From assembly GCA_023229685.1 (NCBI GenBank), contig JALNYT010000009.1, forward strand, positions 62,001 through 126,000: a stretch of 64,000 nucleotides of DNA, in the 5' to 3' direction. This document shows positions 6,648-15,456 of this stretch, in pieces. Both the position numbers and the translations under genes were made by a program. Every line of letters starts with the position of its first letter. Positions within the stretch are counted from its first letter, which is position 1. A model generated the notes under the pieces. It searched no databases and had not been told where the DNA came from. It saw nothing but the letters and a program-made list of their open reading frames with translations. Origin of the DNA: Sulfuritalea sp. (GTDB lineage: Bacteria; Pseudomonadota; Gammaproteobacteria; Burkholderiales; Rhodocyclaceae).

Positions 6648-9233
6648 ATGCTTGAAGCCTATCGCCAGCACGTCGCCGAACGCGGCAACCTTGGTATTCC
6701 CGCTCTGCCGCTGACCAAGCAGCAGACCGAACAACTGGTCGCTCTGCTGATGGCTCCGCCCAAGGGCGAGGAAGCGTTCCTCGTCGACCTGATCACCCAT
6801 CGCGTTCCGGCCGGCGTGGACGATGCCGCCAAGATCAAGGCCGAATTCCTGGCAAGAGTCGGCGCTGGCGAGACGGCGTGTCCGCTGATTTCCCGCCAGA
6901 AGGCCACCGAGCTGCTCGGCACCATGGTCGGCGGCTACAACGTCAAGCCCTTGATCGACATGATCGATGATGCGGTGGTCGGCGCCGTCGCTGCCAAGGC
7001 ACTCAAGTCGACCCTGCTGATGTTCGACTTCTTCCACGACGTCGCCGAAAAGGCCAAGTCGGGCAGCGCCAACGCCAAGGCCGTAATGCAATCCTGGGCC
7101 GATGCCGAGTGGTTTACCCAGCGCCCGGACGTGCCGAAAAAGATCAGCGTCACCGTGTTCAAGGTCACCGGCGAAACCAATACCGATGACCTCTCGCCGG
7201 CGCCTGACGCCTGGAGCCGTCCGGACATCCCGCTGCACGCGCTGGCCATGCTGAAGAATGCCCGCGACGGCATTACTCCGGAAAAGCCCGGCGAGCGCGG
7301 TCCGATGAAGCTGATCGTCGAACTGCAGAAGAAGGGCCACCCGGTCGCCTATGTCGGCGATGTGGTCGGCACCGGTTCTTCGCGCAAATCCGCCACCAAT
7401 TCGGTGCTGTGGTGGACCGGCGACGACATTCCCTTCGTTCCCAACAAGCGCTACGGTGGTTTCTGCCTCGGCAGCAAGATCGCGCCGATTTTCTTCAACA
7501 CCATGGAAGATGCCGGCGCCTTCCCCATCGAATGCGATGTGGCGCAGATGAACATGGGCGACGTGATCGACATCTATCCCTATGACAGGAAGATCGAGAA
7601 GAACGGTGCCGTCGTTTCGAAGTTCGACTACAAGTCGGAAGTGCTGCTCGACGAAGTGCGCGCCGGTGGCCGCATCAACCTGATCATCGGCCGCGCGCTC
7701 ACCACCAAGGCGCGCGACTTCCTCGGCTTGCCCGCCTCGACGATGTTCCGTCTGCCGCAGCCGCCCGTCGATTCGGGCAAGGGCTATTCGCTGGCGCAGA
7801 AAATGGTCGGCCGCGCCTGCGGCATGCCGGAGGGCAAGGGCGTGCGCCCCGGCACCTACTGCGAACCGAAGATGACCTCGGTCGGCAGCCAGGACACCAC
7901 CGGCCCGATGACCCGCGACGAACTCAAAGACCTCGCTTGCCTGGGCTTCTCGGCCGACCTCGTGATGCAGTCCTTCTGCCACACCGCCGCCTATCCCAAG
8001 CTGGTCGACGTCAAGACCCACCGCACCCTGCCCTCCTTCATCACCGCGCGCGGCGGCATTTCGCTCAAGCCCGGCGATGGCATCATCCATAGCTGGCTCA
8101 ACCGCCTGCTGTTGCCCGATACCGTCGGCACCGGCGGCGACTCGCACACCCGTTTCCCGATCGGCATATCCTTCCCGGCCGGCTCCGGCCTGGTGGCATT
8201 TGCCGCCGCCACCGGCGTGATGCCGCTCGACATGCCCGAATCGGTGCTGGTGCGCTTCAAGGGCAAACTGCAACCCGGCATCACCCTGCGCGACCTGGTC
8301 AATGCGATTCCGCTCTACGCCATCAAGGCCGGTCTCCTGACCGTGGCCAAGCAGGGCAAGAAGAACATCTTCTCCGGCCGCATCCTCGAAGTCGAAGGCC
8401 TGCCCGATCTCAAGGTGGAACAGGCTTTCGAACTCACCGATGCCTCGGCCGAGCGTTCCGCCGCCGGCTGCGCCGTACGCCTGAACAAGGCACCGATCGT
8501 CGAGTACATGCGTTCCAACATCACGCTGATGAAGTGGATGATCGCCGAAGGCTACGAAGACAAGCGGGCGCTGGGTCGTCGCGTCAAGGCCATGGAAGCG
8601 TGGATCGCCAATGGCACGCTGTTGCAGCCCGATGCCGATGCCGAATATGCCGCCGTGATCGAGATCGATCTGGCCGATGTCAAGGAGCCGATCCTCGCCT
8701 GCCCCAACGATCCGGATGACGTAAAGATTCTGTCCGAAGTCGCCGGCGAAAAGATCGACGAAGTCTTCATCGGCAGCTGCATGACCAACATCGGCCACTT
8801 CCGCGCCGCCGGCAAGGTGCTCGAAGGCAAGACCGACATCCCCACCCGCCTGTGGATCGCGCCGCCGACCAAGATGGACGCCATGATCCTCAACGAGGAA
8901 GGCTATTACGCCATCCTCGGCAAGTCCGGCGCGCGCATGGAAATGCCGGGCTGCTCGCTGTGCATGGGCAACCAGGCGCAGGTCAGGAAGGGCAGCACGG
9001 CGATATCGACCTCCACGCGCAACTTCCCCAACCGGCTCGGCATCGATACTCGCGTCTATCTGAGTTCCGCCGAACTGGCTGCCGTGACGGCGCTGATGGG
9101 CAAGATCCCGACCGTGGCCGAGTACATGGAGCAGGTCCAGGCGGTGAATGCCAAGGCCGCCGAGGTCTATCGCTACATGAACTTCGACCAGATCGCGGAA
9201 TTCAAGGAAGTGGCGGATACGGTGACGGTGTAA
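6648..9233 (+). CDS. acnB: Aconitate hydratase B (2-methylisocitrate dehydratase)
   Basis: This 861-residue protein interconverts citrate and isocitrate and, in this family, can also act on 2-methylisocitrate. The AcnB-type order is visible: an N-terminal HEAT-like domain, the swivel domain with DVVGTGSSRKSATNSVLWW (about residues 240-260), then the three catalytic domains. The cluster cysteines are in IGSCMTNIGHF and in CSLCMGN near residue 770. GGDSHTRFPIG and the PGTYCEPKMTSVGSQDTTG stretch are also conserved. Length agrees with E. coli AcnB. A strong terminator follows. Confidence 0.98.
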   Translation: MLEAYRQHVAERGNLGIPALPLTKQQTEQLVALLMAPPKGEEAFLVDLITHRVPAGVDDAAKIKAEFLARVGAGETACPLISRQKATELLGTMVGGYNVKPLIDMIDDAVVGAVAAKALKSTLLMFDFFHDVAEKAKSGSANAKAVMQSWADAEWFTQRPDVPKKISVTVFKVTGETNTDDLSPAPDAWSRPDIPLHALAMLKNARDGITPEKPGERGPMKLIVELQKKGHPVAYVGDVVGTGSSRKSATNSVLWWTGDDIPFVPNKRYGGFCLGSKIAPIFFNTMEDAGAFPIECDVAQMNMGDVIDIYPYDRKIEKNGAVVSKFDYKSEVLLDEVRAGGRINLIIGRALTTKARDFLGLPASTMFRLPQPPVDSGKGYSLAQKMVGRACGMPEGKGVRPGTYCEPKMTSVGSQDTTGPMTRDELKDLACLGFSADLVMQSFCHTAAYPKLVDVKTHRTLPSFITARGGISLKPGDGIIHSWLNRLLLPDTVGTGGDSHTRFPIGISFPAGSGLVAFAAATGVMPLDMPESVLVRFKGKLQPGITLRDLVNAIPLYAIKAGLLTVAKQGKKNIFSGRILEVEGLPDLKVEQAFELTDASAERSAAGCAVRLNKAPIVEYMRSNITLMKWMIAEGYEDKRALGRRVKAMEAWIANGTLLQPDADAEYAAVIEIDLADVKEPILACPNDPDDVKILSEVAGEKIDEVFIGSCMTNIGHFRAAGKVLEGKTDIPTRLWIAPPTKMDAMILNEEGYYAILGKSGARMEMPGCSLCMGNQAQVRKGSTAISTSTRNFPNRLGIDTRVYLSSAELAAVTALMGKIPTVAEYMEQVQAVNAKAAEVYRYMNFDQIAEFKEVADTVTV

Positions 9234-9270
9234 GCGCTTTAGCTCGGCGTATCATCAGCGCCGACTCTTG

Positions 9271-9305
9271 AAACGCCTCCGTGGATCGCTCCACGGGGGC
9301 GTTTT
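9271..9305. terminator. Bidirectional intrinsic terminator after acnB
   Basis: The arms AAACGCCTCCGTGGA and TCCACGGGGGCGTTT pair around a TCGC loop, with an A-run before and a T-run after the stem. It sits between the convergent acnB and GGDEF/EAL genes and can serve both strands. Confidence 0.85.
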
Positions 9306-9330
9306 GCCGGGTGCTGGGGCTGCCCCGCGG

Positions 9331-11643
9331 TCAGACTGCGGGGGCCGCCGCGCGGCCGGATATCCAGTCGCAGAATGCGGACGCCGTCATCGGACGCGCG
9401 ATGAAATAGCCCTGGCCGATATCGCAGCCGGCCGCCGCAAGCCAGTTGAGGTCGGCCTCGCTTTCGATACCTTCGGCGACTACCGTGAGGCCAAGCGCAT
9501 GCCCCAGCGTGATGGTCGAGCGGACGATGGCCGCGTCTTTGGGCGACGTCGTCAGGGAGCCGATGAAGCTCTGGTCTATCTTGAGCTCATGCACCGGCAG
9601 CGACTTGACGTATGACAGCGATGCCTGTCCGGCACCGTAATCGTCGATCGAGAGCTTGAGCCCGATGGCGGCGAGTTCGGCGAGATGGGACAGCGCCAAT
9701 GTCGGGTCTTCCATCAGCGCGCTTTCGGTGATTTCCAGGCACAGCGCGGCCGGGGGCAATTCGTGCGCGGCCAGCAGTTCGCGCATCAGCACCACGAGGT
9801 CGGGATTGAGCAGGTCGCGCGCCGAGAGGTTGGCGGCAAGGACCACCGAAATGCCTCGTTCGCGCCAGTTGGCCGCCTGCGCGGCGACTTCCCCCAGCAA
9901 CCAGGGCGTGATCTCGCGGATGAAGCCGGTCTGCTCCGCAAACGGAATGAAGCGCCCGGGCGGCATCAGGCCGCGTTCGGGATGCTGCCAGCGCAACAGG
10001 GCCTCGGCACCGACCACGCGGTTGGAGCCGAGGGCCAGCTTCGGTTGATAGTGAAGGACAAACTCGCGCCGATCCAGCGCCTGGCGCATTTCGCCGATCA
10101 TTGACAACTCTTCCGGCGGCGGGCCTTCGCCGACCTCCCCGGCCAGCGCATATCCGGACTGGCGGCGCTTGGCCGAGTACATCGCCACCTCCGCGCGCCG
10201 CAACAGCGCATCCATGTCGCGGCCGTCGGCGGGACGAAAGGCGATGCCGAGACTGCCGCCGACATCGAGTTTCTGGCCGTCGAGTTCGATCGGTTCGCGC
10301 AACGCTGCCAACAGGCGTGTCGCGAAGTCGCGCGCCGAAAGTTCGTCGACGCCTTCGACGACGAAGGCAAACTCGTCGCCCCACAAGCGCGCCAGCATGC
10401 CGCGCGGCGGCATCACGCCGGCGAGCCGGGCGCCGACCTGCTGCAGCAGGCGGTCACCGACCGGATGGCCCAGCGCGTCATTGATCGGCGCGAAGCGATC
10501 GAGGCCGAGCACGGCGACCATAGCCGCGGCTTCCGGATCGAGGCCGGCCAGACGCTCTGCCAGCCGGGTGCGGTTGGGCAGGCCGGTGAGGGTGTCCTCG
10601 TACGCCAGGCGCATTATCTTGTTCTCGCGCGAGGCGATACCGGTGCGCATGCTTTCGAAGCCGGCGGCAAGCTGGCCGATCTCGTCCGGCGCAGTGACCG
10701 CCACGGCTTCACTGTAGTCGCCGACCTCGATGCGTTGTGCCGCCCTGGCCAGGGCCTTGACCGGGCCGGCGATGCGCCGCGCCAGGCCGAAGCTGCCGAT
10801 CACGAACAGTGCGATGCCGGCCCCGGCGATTATTTCCAGGGCATGTTCGAGTTCGCGAAACACGGCTTCGCTGTGCTCCAGCGAGTGCAGCAACAAGACG
10901 CGCGCCTGCGGCCCGAACGGCAGGGCGACGGCGTGGTAGTTGCGGCCATCGAGCGTGAGCTGCCGCGGTTGTTCGCTCAGCGCCGTCGATTGCTGCTTTT
11001 CCAAAGCGCTGCGCAGCGTCGGCGACAGCGAACTGGCGCGGACGCCGCCGGTCGCCACCACGCTGACATCGAGGCCGCTGCCGCGCGCCACCTCGGATGC
11101 CCAGGCATCCTCCACCGGAAAACCCATGACCACCCAGGCGGTTCGGATCGGCGCCAGGATCGGCACCACCACGATCTCGTAGAGCAAACCATCCTCCATC
11201 AGCGCGACGTCGCCGCTGCGTCCGCTGCTTTCCGCAGCGCGCAGCAGATCGCTGAACGGAAACGGGCGCGCCGGTTTGCCGGGACGCTGGGTGTCGACAA
11301 TCACCTCTCCGCTCAGGGAAAGCACCATCATGACGCGGGCTCCGATACGCGAGCCATGGTTGCGCAATACCGAGAGCACGGTGGCGCGGTCCTGCGTGGC
11401 GATGGCCTCGCGAAAACTGAAATCCCCCGAAAGCACGCTCGCCGCCAGTTCGAGTTGCCTTCGATCGCGGTCGATCATGTTGCTGACGTTGCGCGCCCCG
11501 GCGCTTAGCTGGCGTTCCGATTCCGTCGCAATGATGGCCTCGCCGCTGCGCGCCACGATGAGCAGCATCAGCAGCATCACGACCACCAGCAAGCCGACAA
11601 AGACAACAGCGATGCGTCGTTCGAGAGTCCGGAACAGGATCAT
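9331..11643 (-). CDS. Membrane GGDEF/EAL cyclic-di-GMP protein with periplasmic sensor and HAMP
   Basis: This 770-residue inner-membrane protein has TM1 at about residues 11-30, a periplasmic sensor region (30-270), TM2 (about 270-290), HAMP (290-340), GGDEF (350-510) and EAL (520-765). The diguanylate cyclase signature reads WGDEF, with the first glycine replaced, so cyclase activity may be weak. The EAL domain retains EALLRW, an IDDYG metal-site motif, the LKIDQSFI lysine and VAEGIE, so phosphodiesterase activity is likely. It starts 3 bp after the cupredoxin-like gene, and that partner may feed a periplasmic signal to its sensor. Confidence 0.9.
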   Translation of the reverse strand: MILFRTLERRIAVVFVGLLVVVMLLMLLIVARSGEAIIATESERQLSAGARNVSNMIDRDRRQLELAASVLSGDFSFREAIATQDRATVLSVLRNHGSRIGARVMMVLSLSGEVIVDTQRPGKPARPFPFSDLLRAAESSGRSGDVALMEDGLLYEIVVVPILAPIRTAWVVMGFPVEDAWASEVARGSGLDVSVVATGGVRASSLSPTLRSALEKQQSTALSEQPRQLTLDGRNYHAVALPFGPQARVLLLHSLEHSEAVFRELEHALEIIAGAGIALFVIGSFGLARRIAGPVKALARAAQRIEVGDYSEAVAVTAPDEIGQLAAGFESMRTGIASRENKIMRLAYEDTLTGLPNRTRLAERLAGLDPEAAAMVAVLGLDRFAPINDALGHPVGDRLLQQVGARLAGVMPPRGMLARLWGDEFAFVVEGVDELSARDFATRLLAALREPIELDGQKLDVGGSLGIAFRPADGRDMDALLRRAEVAMYSAKRRQSGYALAGEVGEGPPPEELSMIGEMRQALDRREFVLHYQPKLALGSNRVVGAEALLRWQHPERGLMPPGRFIPFAEQTGFIREITPWLLGEVAAQAANWRERGISVVLAANLSARDLLNPDLVVLMRELLAAHELPPAALCLEITESALMEDPTLALSHLAELAAIGLKLSIDDYGAGQASLSYVKSLPVHELKIDQSFIGSLTTSPKDAAIVRSTITLGHALGLTVVAEGIESEADLNWLAAAGCDIGQGYFIARPMTASAFCDWISGRAAAPAV

Positions 11644-11646
11644 CGC

Positions 11647-12312
11647 TCAATAGCCGCCGGCGTCCAGCGGAGGCTTCTTGACGATGACACGCGGCGCCAC
11701 CTCGAGCTTGAGATCGAGATGGCGCGAAGCGCGACGCAGATCGACCTCGATGTCGGCGGCGGCCCCCTTCTGGCGCGGATGCCAGAGGCGCAGGCGATAG
11801 GCCCCCGGCGGCACACGGTCGATTCGCGCCACGCCGTCGGCACCGGTTTTCGCGAACCAGGGCGTATCGACCACCAGCACATGGGCCTCCATCCAGTCGT
11901 GGATGTTGCAGCCGAGCGCGACTTCTCCGGGCTGGTCGAAAACCACCGGATTGGCGGGTTTTCCGGCATACAGCTTGATCTCGAAGACCTTCGCCGGCGA
12001 GAAGGAATACACGTGGTGTTTGAAGGGATCGCGGTTGGGGAAATCCACCGCCGTACCCTTCTGGACGATGGTCAGGTAGGGAACGAAATCACGATCGCGC
12101 TGCTCGATGGTCGCGCGTCCATGCGACTGGGGTGGCGTCCCGTTCACGGGATCGAGCACGACGGCAGCATCCTCGACCGGCGTCCCCGCCGGCGTCCTGA
12201 CCCGTAATGTCAGGCTCGCCGCCCCCGCGCTGCAGGCCCACCCCAGGACCAGCGCCGCCAGGGCCAGGCGCGGCGTCAGTCGGCCAGTTTGATGGCCGGC
12301 GCGATCTGCCAT
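11647..12312 (-). CDS. Periplasmic cupredoxin-like protein (often labelled methylamine utilization protein)
   Basis: This is a predicted secreted protein of 221 residues with a signal peptide (hydrophobic LALAALVLGWACSAGA at about residues 16-31). After an Ig-like region it has a plastocyanin-type fold with possible copper ligands: His in DPFKHHVYSFSP and the Cys, His and Met of GCNIHDWM. A carboxypeptidase-regulatory-like segment (GVARIDRVPPGAYRLRLWHP) follows. The ATG at 12312 overlaps the upstream gene by 37 bp. Homologues next to GGDEF/EAL genes are common in betaproteobacteria; no methylamine genes occur here, so that label is probably misleading. Confidence 0.75.
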   Translation of the reverse strand: MADRAGHQTGRLTPRLALAALVLGWACSAGAASLTLRVRTPAGTPVEDAAVVLDPVNGTPPQSHGRATIEQRDRDFVPYLTIVQKGTAVDFPNRDPFKHHVYSFSPAKVFEIKLYAGKPANPVVFDQPGEVALGCNIHDWMEAHVLVVDTPWFAKTGADGVARIDRVPPGAYRLRLWHPRQKGAAADIEVDLRRASRHLDLKLEVAPRVIVKKPPLDAGGY

Positions 12313-12704
12313 ATTTCGGTAGTCAGCATGCCGTCGCGATAAACCAGCCCGTGCCACGCCTTGAGCGGCGTCTTGCCGCCGTATTCGGCCTCGGCTTCGA
12401 GCGACACGCCTTTCGGGTTGGCGCGGCCGACAAGCTTGCCGGTGCGCGCCGGACGCGGTTGTCCGTCGTTGGCCGCGACGAATTTCTTCCACACCTCGCG
12501 AATCTCTGCCTTGCCGCGATAGCGGCCGTCGAGCGGCCCGCCCACCCAGTCCATGTAGGCATCGTCCGCGTAGTCGGCCATCAGCGCCTCGACATTGCCC
12601 GCCGCAATCGCCTTCAGGTGGGCATCGGCCTTCCTCTCGTCGAGCGGACCCGCCAGGGCCGCAGCGGAAACCGCACAGCACAGCAGCGTCAGCATGCGTT
12701 TCAT
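12276..12704 (-). CDS. Secreted NTF2-like (SnoaL/DUF4440-type) protein
   Basis: This 142-residue protein begins with a signal peptide (MKRMLTLLCCAVSAAALAGP) and continues as one NTF2-like cone-shaped domain, with DAHLKAIAAGNVEALMADYADDAYMDW and RGKAEIREVWKKFV typical of the fold. No catalytic residues can be assigned. The ATG at 12704 is chosen for its AAAGGAG ribosome binding site and signal peptide. It is the first gene of a three-gene operon with the cupredoxin-like and GGDEF/EAL genes. Confidence 0.75.
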   Translation of the reverse strand: MKRMLTLLCCAVSAAALAGPLDERKADAHLKAIAAGNVEALMADYADDAYMDWVGGPLDGRYRGKAEIREVWKKFVAANDGQPRPARTGKLVGRANPKGVSLEAEAEYGGKTPLKAWHGLVYRDGMLTTEIWQIAPAIKLAD

Positions 12705-12998
12705 CACGAATCTCCTTTCGCAGCCGCTTTCAGGCCGCAAACATATTCCAGACAAGTCCCGTTTTCGCTACCACGGGCAGGCCGTCACTACGCTGTTGGG
12801 CCCACCGCTGCTGCATAGTATGCACTCTTGCCCGCCGCATCAAGACCACGTGATGCGAGTGTTGCAGATTCATCACGATGCGCTGCTCATGGTGCCCTGC
12901 AGGAAGCGCTCCCGACGGCAAATCGCCGGCGGTGCTTTTCTCTGGGACAATTCGATCTCGCCCGCTTCACCCAAGTTCGCACCACCCCTCCGAACCTC

Positions 12999-13217
12999 AT
13001 GCACGCCGAAGATCTGCAACTGCTCGTCACCCGCGAAATGCCCTTTGGCAAGTACAAGGGGCGGCTGATCGCTGACTTGCCCGGCAACTACCTGAACTGG
13101 TTTGCCCGCGAAGGCTTTCCTTCCGGGGAAATAGGCCGCTTGCTGGCGCTGATGCAGGAGATTGATCACAATGGCCTGAATCACTTGCTGGCGCCACTGC
13201 GCGCCGGCAAGCGCTAA
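12999..13217 (+). CDS. DUF3820 family small protein
   Basis: This 72-residue protein has the DUF3820 pattern: MPFGKYKGRLIADLPGNYLNWFAREGFPSGEIGR, a short fold often seen fused to or near exonucleases. Family function is unknown; some members carry a quorum-sensing-related label without clear biochemistry. The internal ATG at 12999 is chosen because homology starts there; upstream in-frame sequence is low-complexity and unlike the family. Its neighbours do not suggest a specific role. Confidence 0.75.
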   Translation: MHAEDLQLLVTREMPFGKYKGRLIADLPGNYLNWFAREGFPSGEIGRLLALMQEIDHNGLNHLLAPLRAGKR

Positions 13218-13255
13218 AGGTCTCTTCCGGAAAATCCCGCGGAGAAGTGGGCGAT

Positions 13256-13280
13256 GGAACTTTCTCGCCGCCCGTTCGTT
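13256..13280 (+). promoter_or_regulatory. Predicted ECF-sigma promoter upstream of the sigma gene
   Basis: A -35-like GGAAC (13256-13260) and a -10-like CGTT (13277-13280) are separated by 16 bp. The same elements, spacing and left flank (GGGCGATGGAAC) recur at 14823-14847, which suggests autoregulation by the sigma factor encoded just downstream. Confidence 0.65.
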
Positions 13281-13315
13281 CAATCAGGACAGTACACAGG
13301 GAGCGAATGAACTGA

Positions 13316-13897
13316 ATGGCGGATGACGCGGAAAGCGAACTCATCGCCCGGGCGCAGGAAGGCGACCATCGCGCCTTCGCGGCGCTGGTCCGCCGGTATC
13401 AGGATCGCGTCTTCCGTTTCATCCTGCGCCTGATCGGCGCCCGCGACGAAGCCATGGACCTGACTCAGGAGACCTTCATGAAAGCTCACCAGGCCTTGCC
13501 CGGCTGGCGGCCGGAGGCGCAGTTCCGCACCTGGCTGTTCCGCATCGCGCACAACGCCGCGCTCGACGTCCTGCGCCGCCGGGAGCGCATCGAGTTCGTT
13601 TCCTTCGCCGACCTTCCGGCCGGCGAGGAAGACCATGCCCTGCCCGATCCTGCGCGACAACCCGACCAGCGCCTGGCCGACCGGCAGAGCATCGAACTGC
13701 TCGAACGAACGCTGCAGGAACTCCCGGCCGAGCACCGCGAGATCCTCCTGCTGCGTGAACTGGAAGACATGTCCTACACCGAAATTGCCGCGACGCTGGG
13801 AATCGCCGAAGGCACCGTCAAATCCCGCCTCGCCCGTGCCCGCAGCGCCGCCATTGCCGGCTACCAACGCCACTCCGGAGACAACCGCCATGAATGA
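13316..13897 (+). CDS. ECF RNA polymerase sigma factor (RpoE-like)
   Basis: This 193-residue group IV sigma factor has region 2 at about residues 22-90 (ALVRRYQDRVFRFILRLIG and DLTQETFMKAHQAL) and region 4 at about 130-185 (ELPAEHREILLLRELEDMSYTEIA, GTVKSRLARAR). The anti-sigma gene overlaps its 3' end by 8 bp, implying translational coupling. Together with the downstream periplasmic sensor-like gene the layout resembles CnrHYX/NccHYX metal-responsive systems, though gene order differs and no metal efflux genes are visible. Confidence 0.92.
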   Translation: MADDAESELIARAQEGDHRAFAALVRRYQDRVFRFILRLIGARDEAMDLTQETFMKAHQALPGWRPEAQFRTWLFRIAHNAALDVLRRRERIEFVSFADLPAGEEDHALPDPARQPDQRLADRQSIELLERTLQELPAEHREILLLRELEDMSYTEIAATLGIAEGTVKSRLARARSAAIAGYQRHSGDNRHE

Positions 13898-14354
13898 CCA
13901 GCCAACGCCCATGCACGCGCCCGACCTGCCCGGGCTGTCCGCCTATCTGGACGGCGAACTCGACGCCGAGGAGCGGCAGCGCGTCGCCATCCACCTTGCC
14001 GCCTGTCCGGTCTGCACTGGCCGTCTCGCGGAACTGGCGGCGCTCTCGACCGACCTCAGGGCACTGCCCGAGGAAAGCCTTGGCTTCGATCTGGCTGGCG
14101 TAATCGAAAGTCGCCTCGCCGCAGCACCGCGTCGGACCGTTGCGCGTCGCCGGCGCGACTGGTGGATGGGCTGGCCGGCTGCTGTAGGCTCCGCGGCGTC
14201 GATCGCGGCCGGCGTCCTCATGGGCTCGGCGCTGGTCACCGGAAGTGCCGCCGCGGCCCCGCGCATGGCCGCGATGCGCGTCTTCGACACGATGCCGCCG
14301 GGCAACTTGTGCGTGGGCCTCGAATCCTGCTATGTCAAGGGAAGCGTCAAATGA
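13890..14354 (+). CDS. Membrane anti-sigma factor with zinc-finger (ZAS) domain
   Basis: This 154-residue protein has a cytosolic N-terminal domain with the zinc-binding H-x3-C-x2-C motif (HLAACPVC, about residues 37-44) and the LSAYLDGELDAEE helix typical of anti-sigma factors. A basic linker and one transmembrane segment (about 92-115) follow, leaving a short periplasmic tail with two cysteines. It overlaps the sigma gene by 8 bp and the next gene by 4 bp. The likely role is to hold the cognate ECF sigma factor at the membrane until a periplasmic signal arrives. Confidence 0.88.
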   Translation: MNDQPTPMHAPDLPGLSAYLDGELDAEERQRVAIHLAACPVCTGRLAELAALSTDLRALPEESLGFDLAGVIESRLAAAPRRTVARRRRDWWMGWPAAVGSAASIAAGVLMGSALVTGSAAAAPRMAAMRVFDTMPPGNLCVGLESCYVKGSVK

Positions 14355-14806
14355 AACCGAACCAACTGCGCATCGCGCTCGCTCTGTCCGTCCTCATTAA
14401 CTTGGGCGTGCTCGGCGCCGTAGCCTACCGGGCGATTGCTCCGGCCGCGGCGCCAGCAGCGGGCGAGAGCCTGCCGCGCCACCTGCAACTGAGCGCGGAT
14501 CAAGTGCATCGCTGGCACGAATCGGAGGCAGGCTTCCTTACGCAACTTGTCGCCGGCGCCGACAAAATCCGCGTACACCGCGATCGCATGATCGGCGCGA
14601 TCTTCGCCGACGCGCCCGATCAGGCGCTGATCGACACCGAACGCACGGCGATCGCGCGCCTGCAGGACGAGCAGCAGAAGCTGGTGATCGGACAACTGTT
14701 GCGCGAACGCGAACTGCTGCAGCCGGTGCAGCGCGACCGGCTCGCTCGCCTTCTGCTGGCACAGCCGGTCGGACCGTCGACCATCGAGCAGTTGCACCGC
14801 GACTAG
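14351..14806 (+). CDS. Periplasmic heavy-metal-sensor / CpxP-Spy-like protein
   Basis: This 151-residue protein is anchored by one N-terminal hydrophobic segment (about residues 8-28) and is otherwise helical. Segments such as LPRHLQLSADQVHRWHESEAGF and LLRERELLQPVQRDRLARLL resemble the CnrX/ZraP/CpxP metal-resistance superfamily (Metal_resist type). It overlaps the anti-sigma gene by 4 bp, so the three products are probably made together, with this one acting as the periplasmic signal receiver. Several histidines could bind metal; the ligand is not determinable from sequence. Confidence 0.7.
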   Translation: MKPNQLRIALALSVLINLGVLGAVAYRAIAPAAAPAAGESLPRHLQLSADQVHRWHESEAGFLTQLVAGADKIRVHRDRMIGAIFADAPDQALIDTERTAIARLQDEQQKLVIGQLLRERELLQPVQRDRLARLLLAQPVGPSTIEQLHRD

Positions 14807-14815
14807 GCGGCGCCG

Positions 14816-14840
14816 GGGCGATGGAACATTTCCATCGCCC
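14816..14840. terminator. Perfect hairpin overlapping the second ECF promoter
   Basis: An 11-bp perfect inverted repeat (GGGCGATGGAA and TTCCATCGCCC, 3-bp loop) begins 10 bp after the sensor gene. No T-run follows, so it is either a weak terminator of the sigma operon or a regulatory palindrome. Its left arm contains the GGAA of the predicted -35. Confidence 0.45.
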
Positions 14841-14847
14841 ATTCGTT
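14823..14847 (+). promoter_or_regulatory. Predicted ECF-sigma promoter for the His-rich periplasmic gene
   Basis: GGAAC (14823-14827), a 16-bp spacer and CGTT (14844-14847) repeat the arrangement found upstream of the sigma gene, including the preceding GGGCGAT. It lies 75 bp before the next start codon and marks that gene as a likely member of the sigma regulon. Confidence 0.65.
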
Positions 14848-14921
14848 TAAGTCAGCGAGGCCCGGATCCGGACGCAAGACATGCGACGGCGGGCATCACT
14901 CAACCAAACGGAGATCAACAC

Positions 14922-15419
14922 ATGAAACGGAAAACATCGGGCGCCCTGAGCGCGATTCTTTTTGCCGCCGGCCTGTCCCTCGCCGCCGCGAGTCACGCGG
15001 CGCCGACGCACAAGCACGACACCCACGCCGAGCACGGTGCGCCGGACGCTTTGCAACTGAATGCCGGGAAGAAATGGGGAACCGACGAAGCGCTGCGCAA
15101 GGCCATGGACAACATCCGCCAGGCCGTCGAGGCCTCACTGCACGAGATCCACGAAAACCGGTTGCCGGCCGCCGGCTACGGAGCGCTGGCGCACAAGGTC
15201 GAAAGCGAAGTCGGCAACATCGTCAGCAATTGCAAGCTGGAGCCGAAGGCGGATGCCCAATTGCACCTGATCGTCGCCGACCTGCTGGCCGGCTCCGAGC
15301 AAATGGCCGGCAAGATCAAGAAGGCCAAGCGCCAGGACGGAGCGGTGAAGGTGATCGGTGCGCTTGAAAAATATGCTGCCTATTTTGATGATCCGCAGTT
15401 CAAGCCGATCGCGCACTGA
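14922..15419 (+). CDS. Secreted histidine-rich protein, probable ECF regulon member
   Basis: This 165-residue protein has a clear signal peptide (about residues 1-27, ending SHAAP) followed by a His-rich stretch HKHDTHAEHG, a possible metal-binding site. The rest is predicted to be a four-helix bundle with one cysteine (SNCKL). I do not recognise a named family with certainty. A predicted ECF promoter matching the one before the sigma gene precedes it, so it may be an effector or scavenger in the same envelope or metal response. Confidence 0.75.
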   Translation: MKRKTSGALSAILFAAGLSLAAASHAAPTHKHDTHAEHGAPDALQLNAGKKWGTDEALRKAMDNIRQAVEASLHEIHENRLPAAGYGALAHKVESEVGNIVSNCKLEPKADAQLHLIVADLLAGSEQMAGKIKKAKRQDGAVKVIGALEKYAAYFDDPQFKPIAH

Positions 15420-15456
15420 CCCGATCAGGCGGCTGGTGGCGGCGTAGCGTCAGGCA

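Noticed and set aside
4548..8798. Long minus-strand open frames of about 680 and 730 codons opposite mdh, the lyase-like gene and acnB
   Set aside because: They lie antisense to strongly supported genes in GC-rich DNA, lack family motifs and ribosome binding sites, and show the biased composition of shadow frames.
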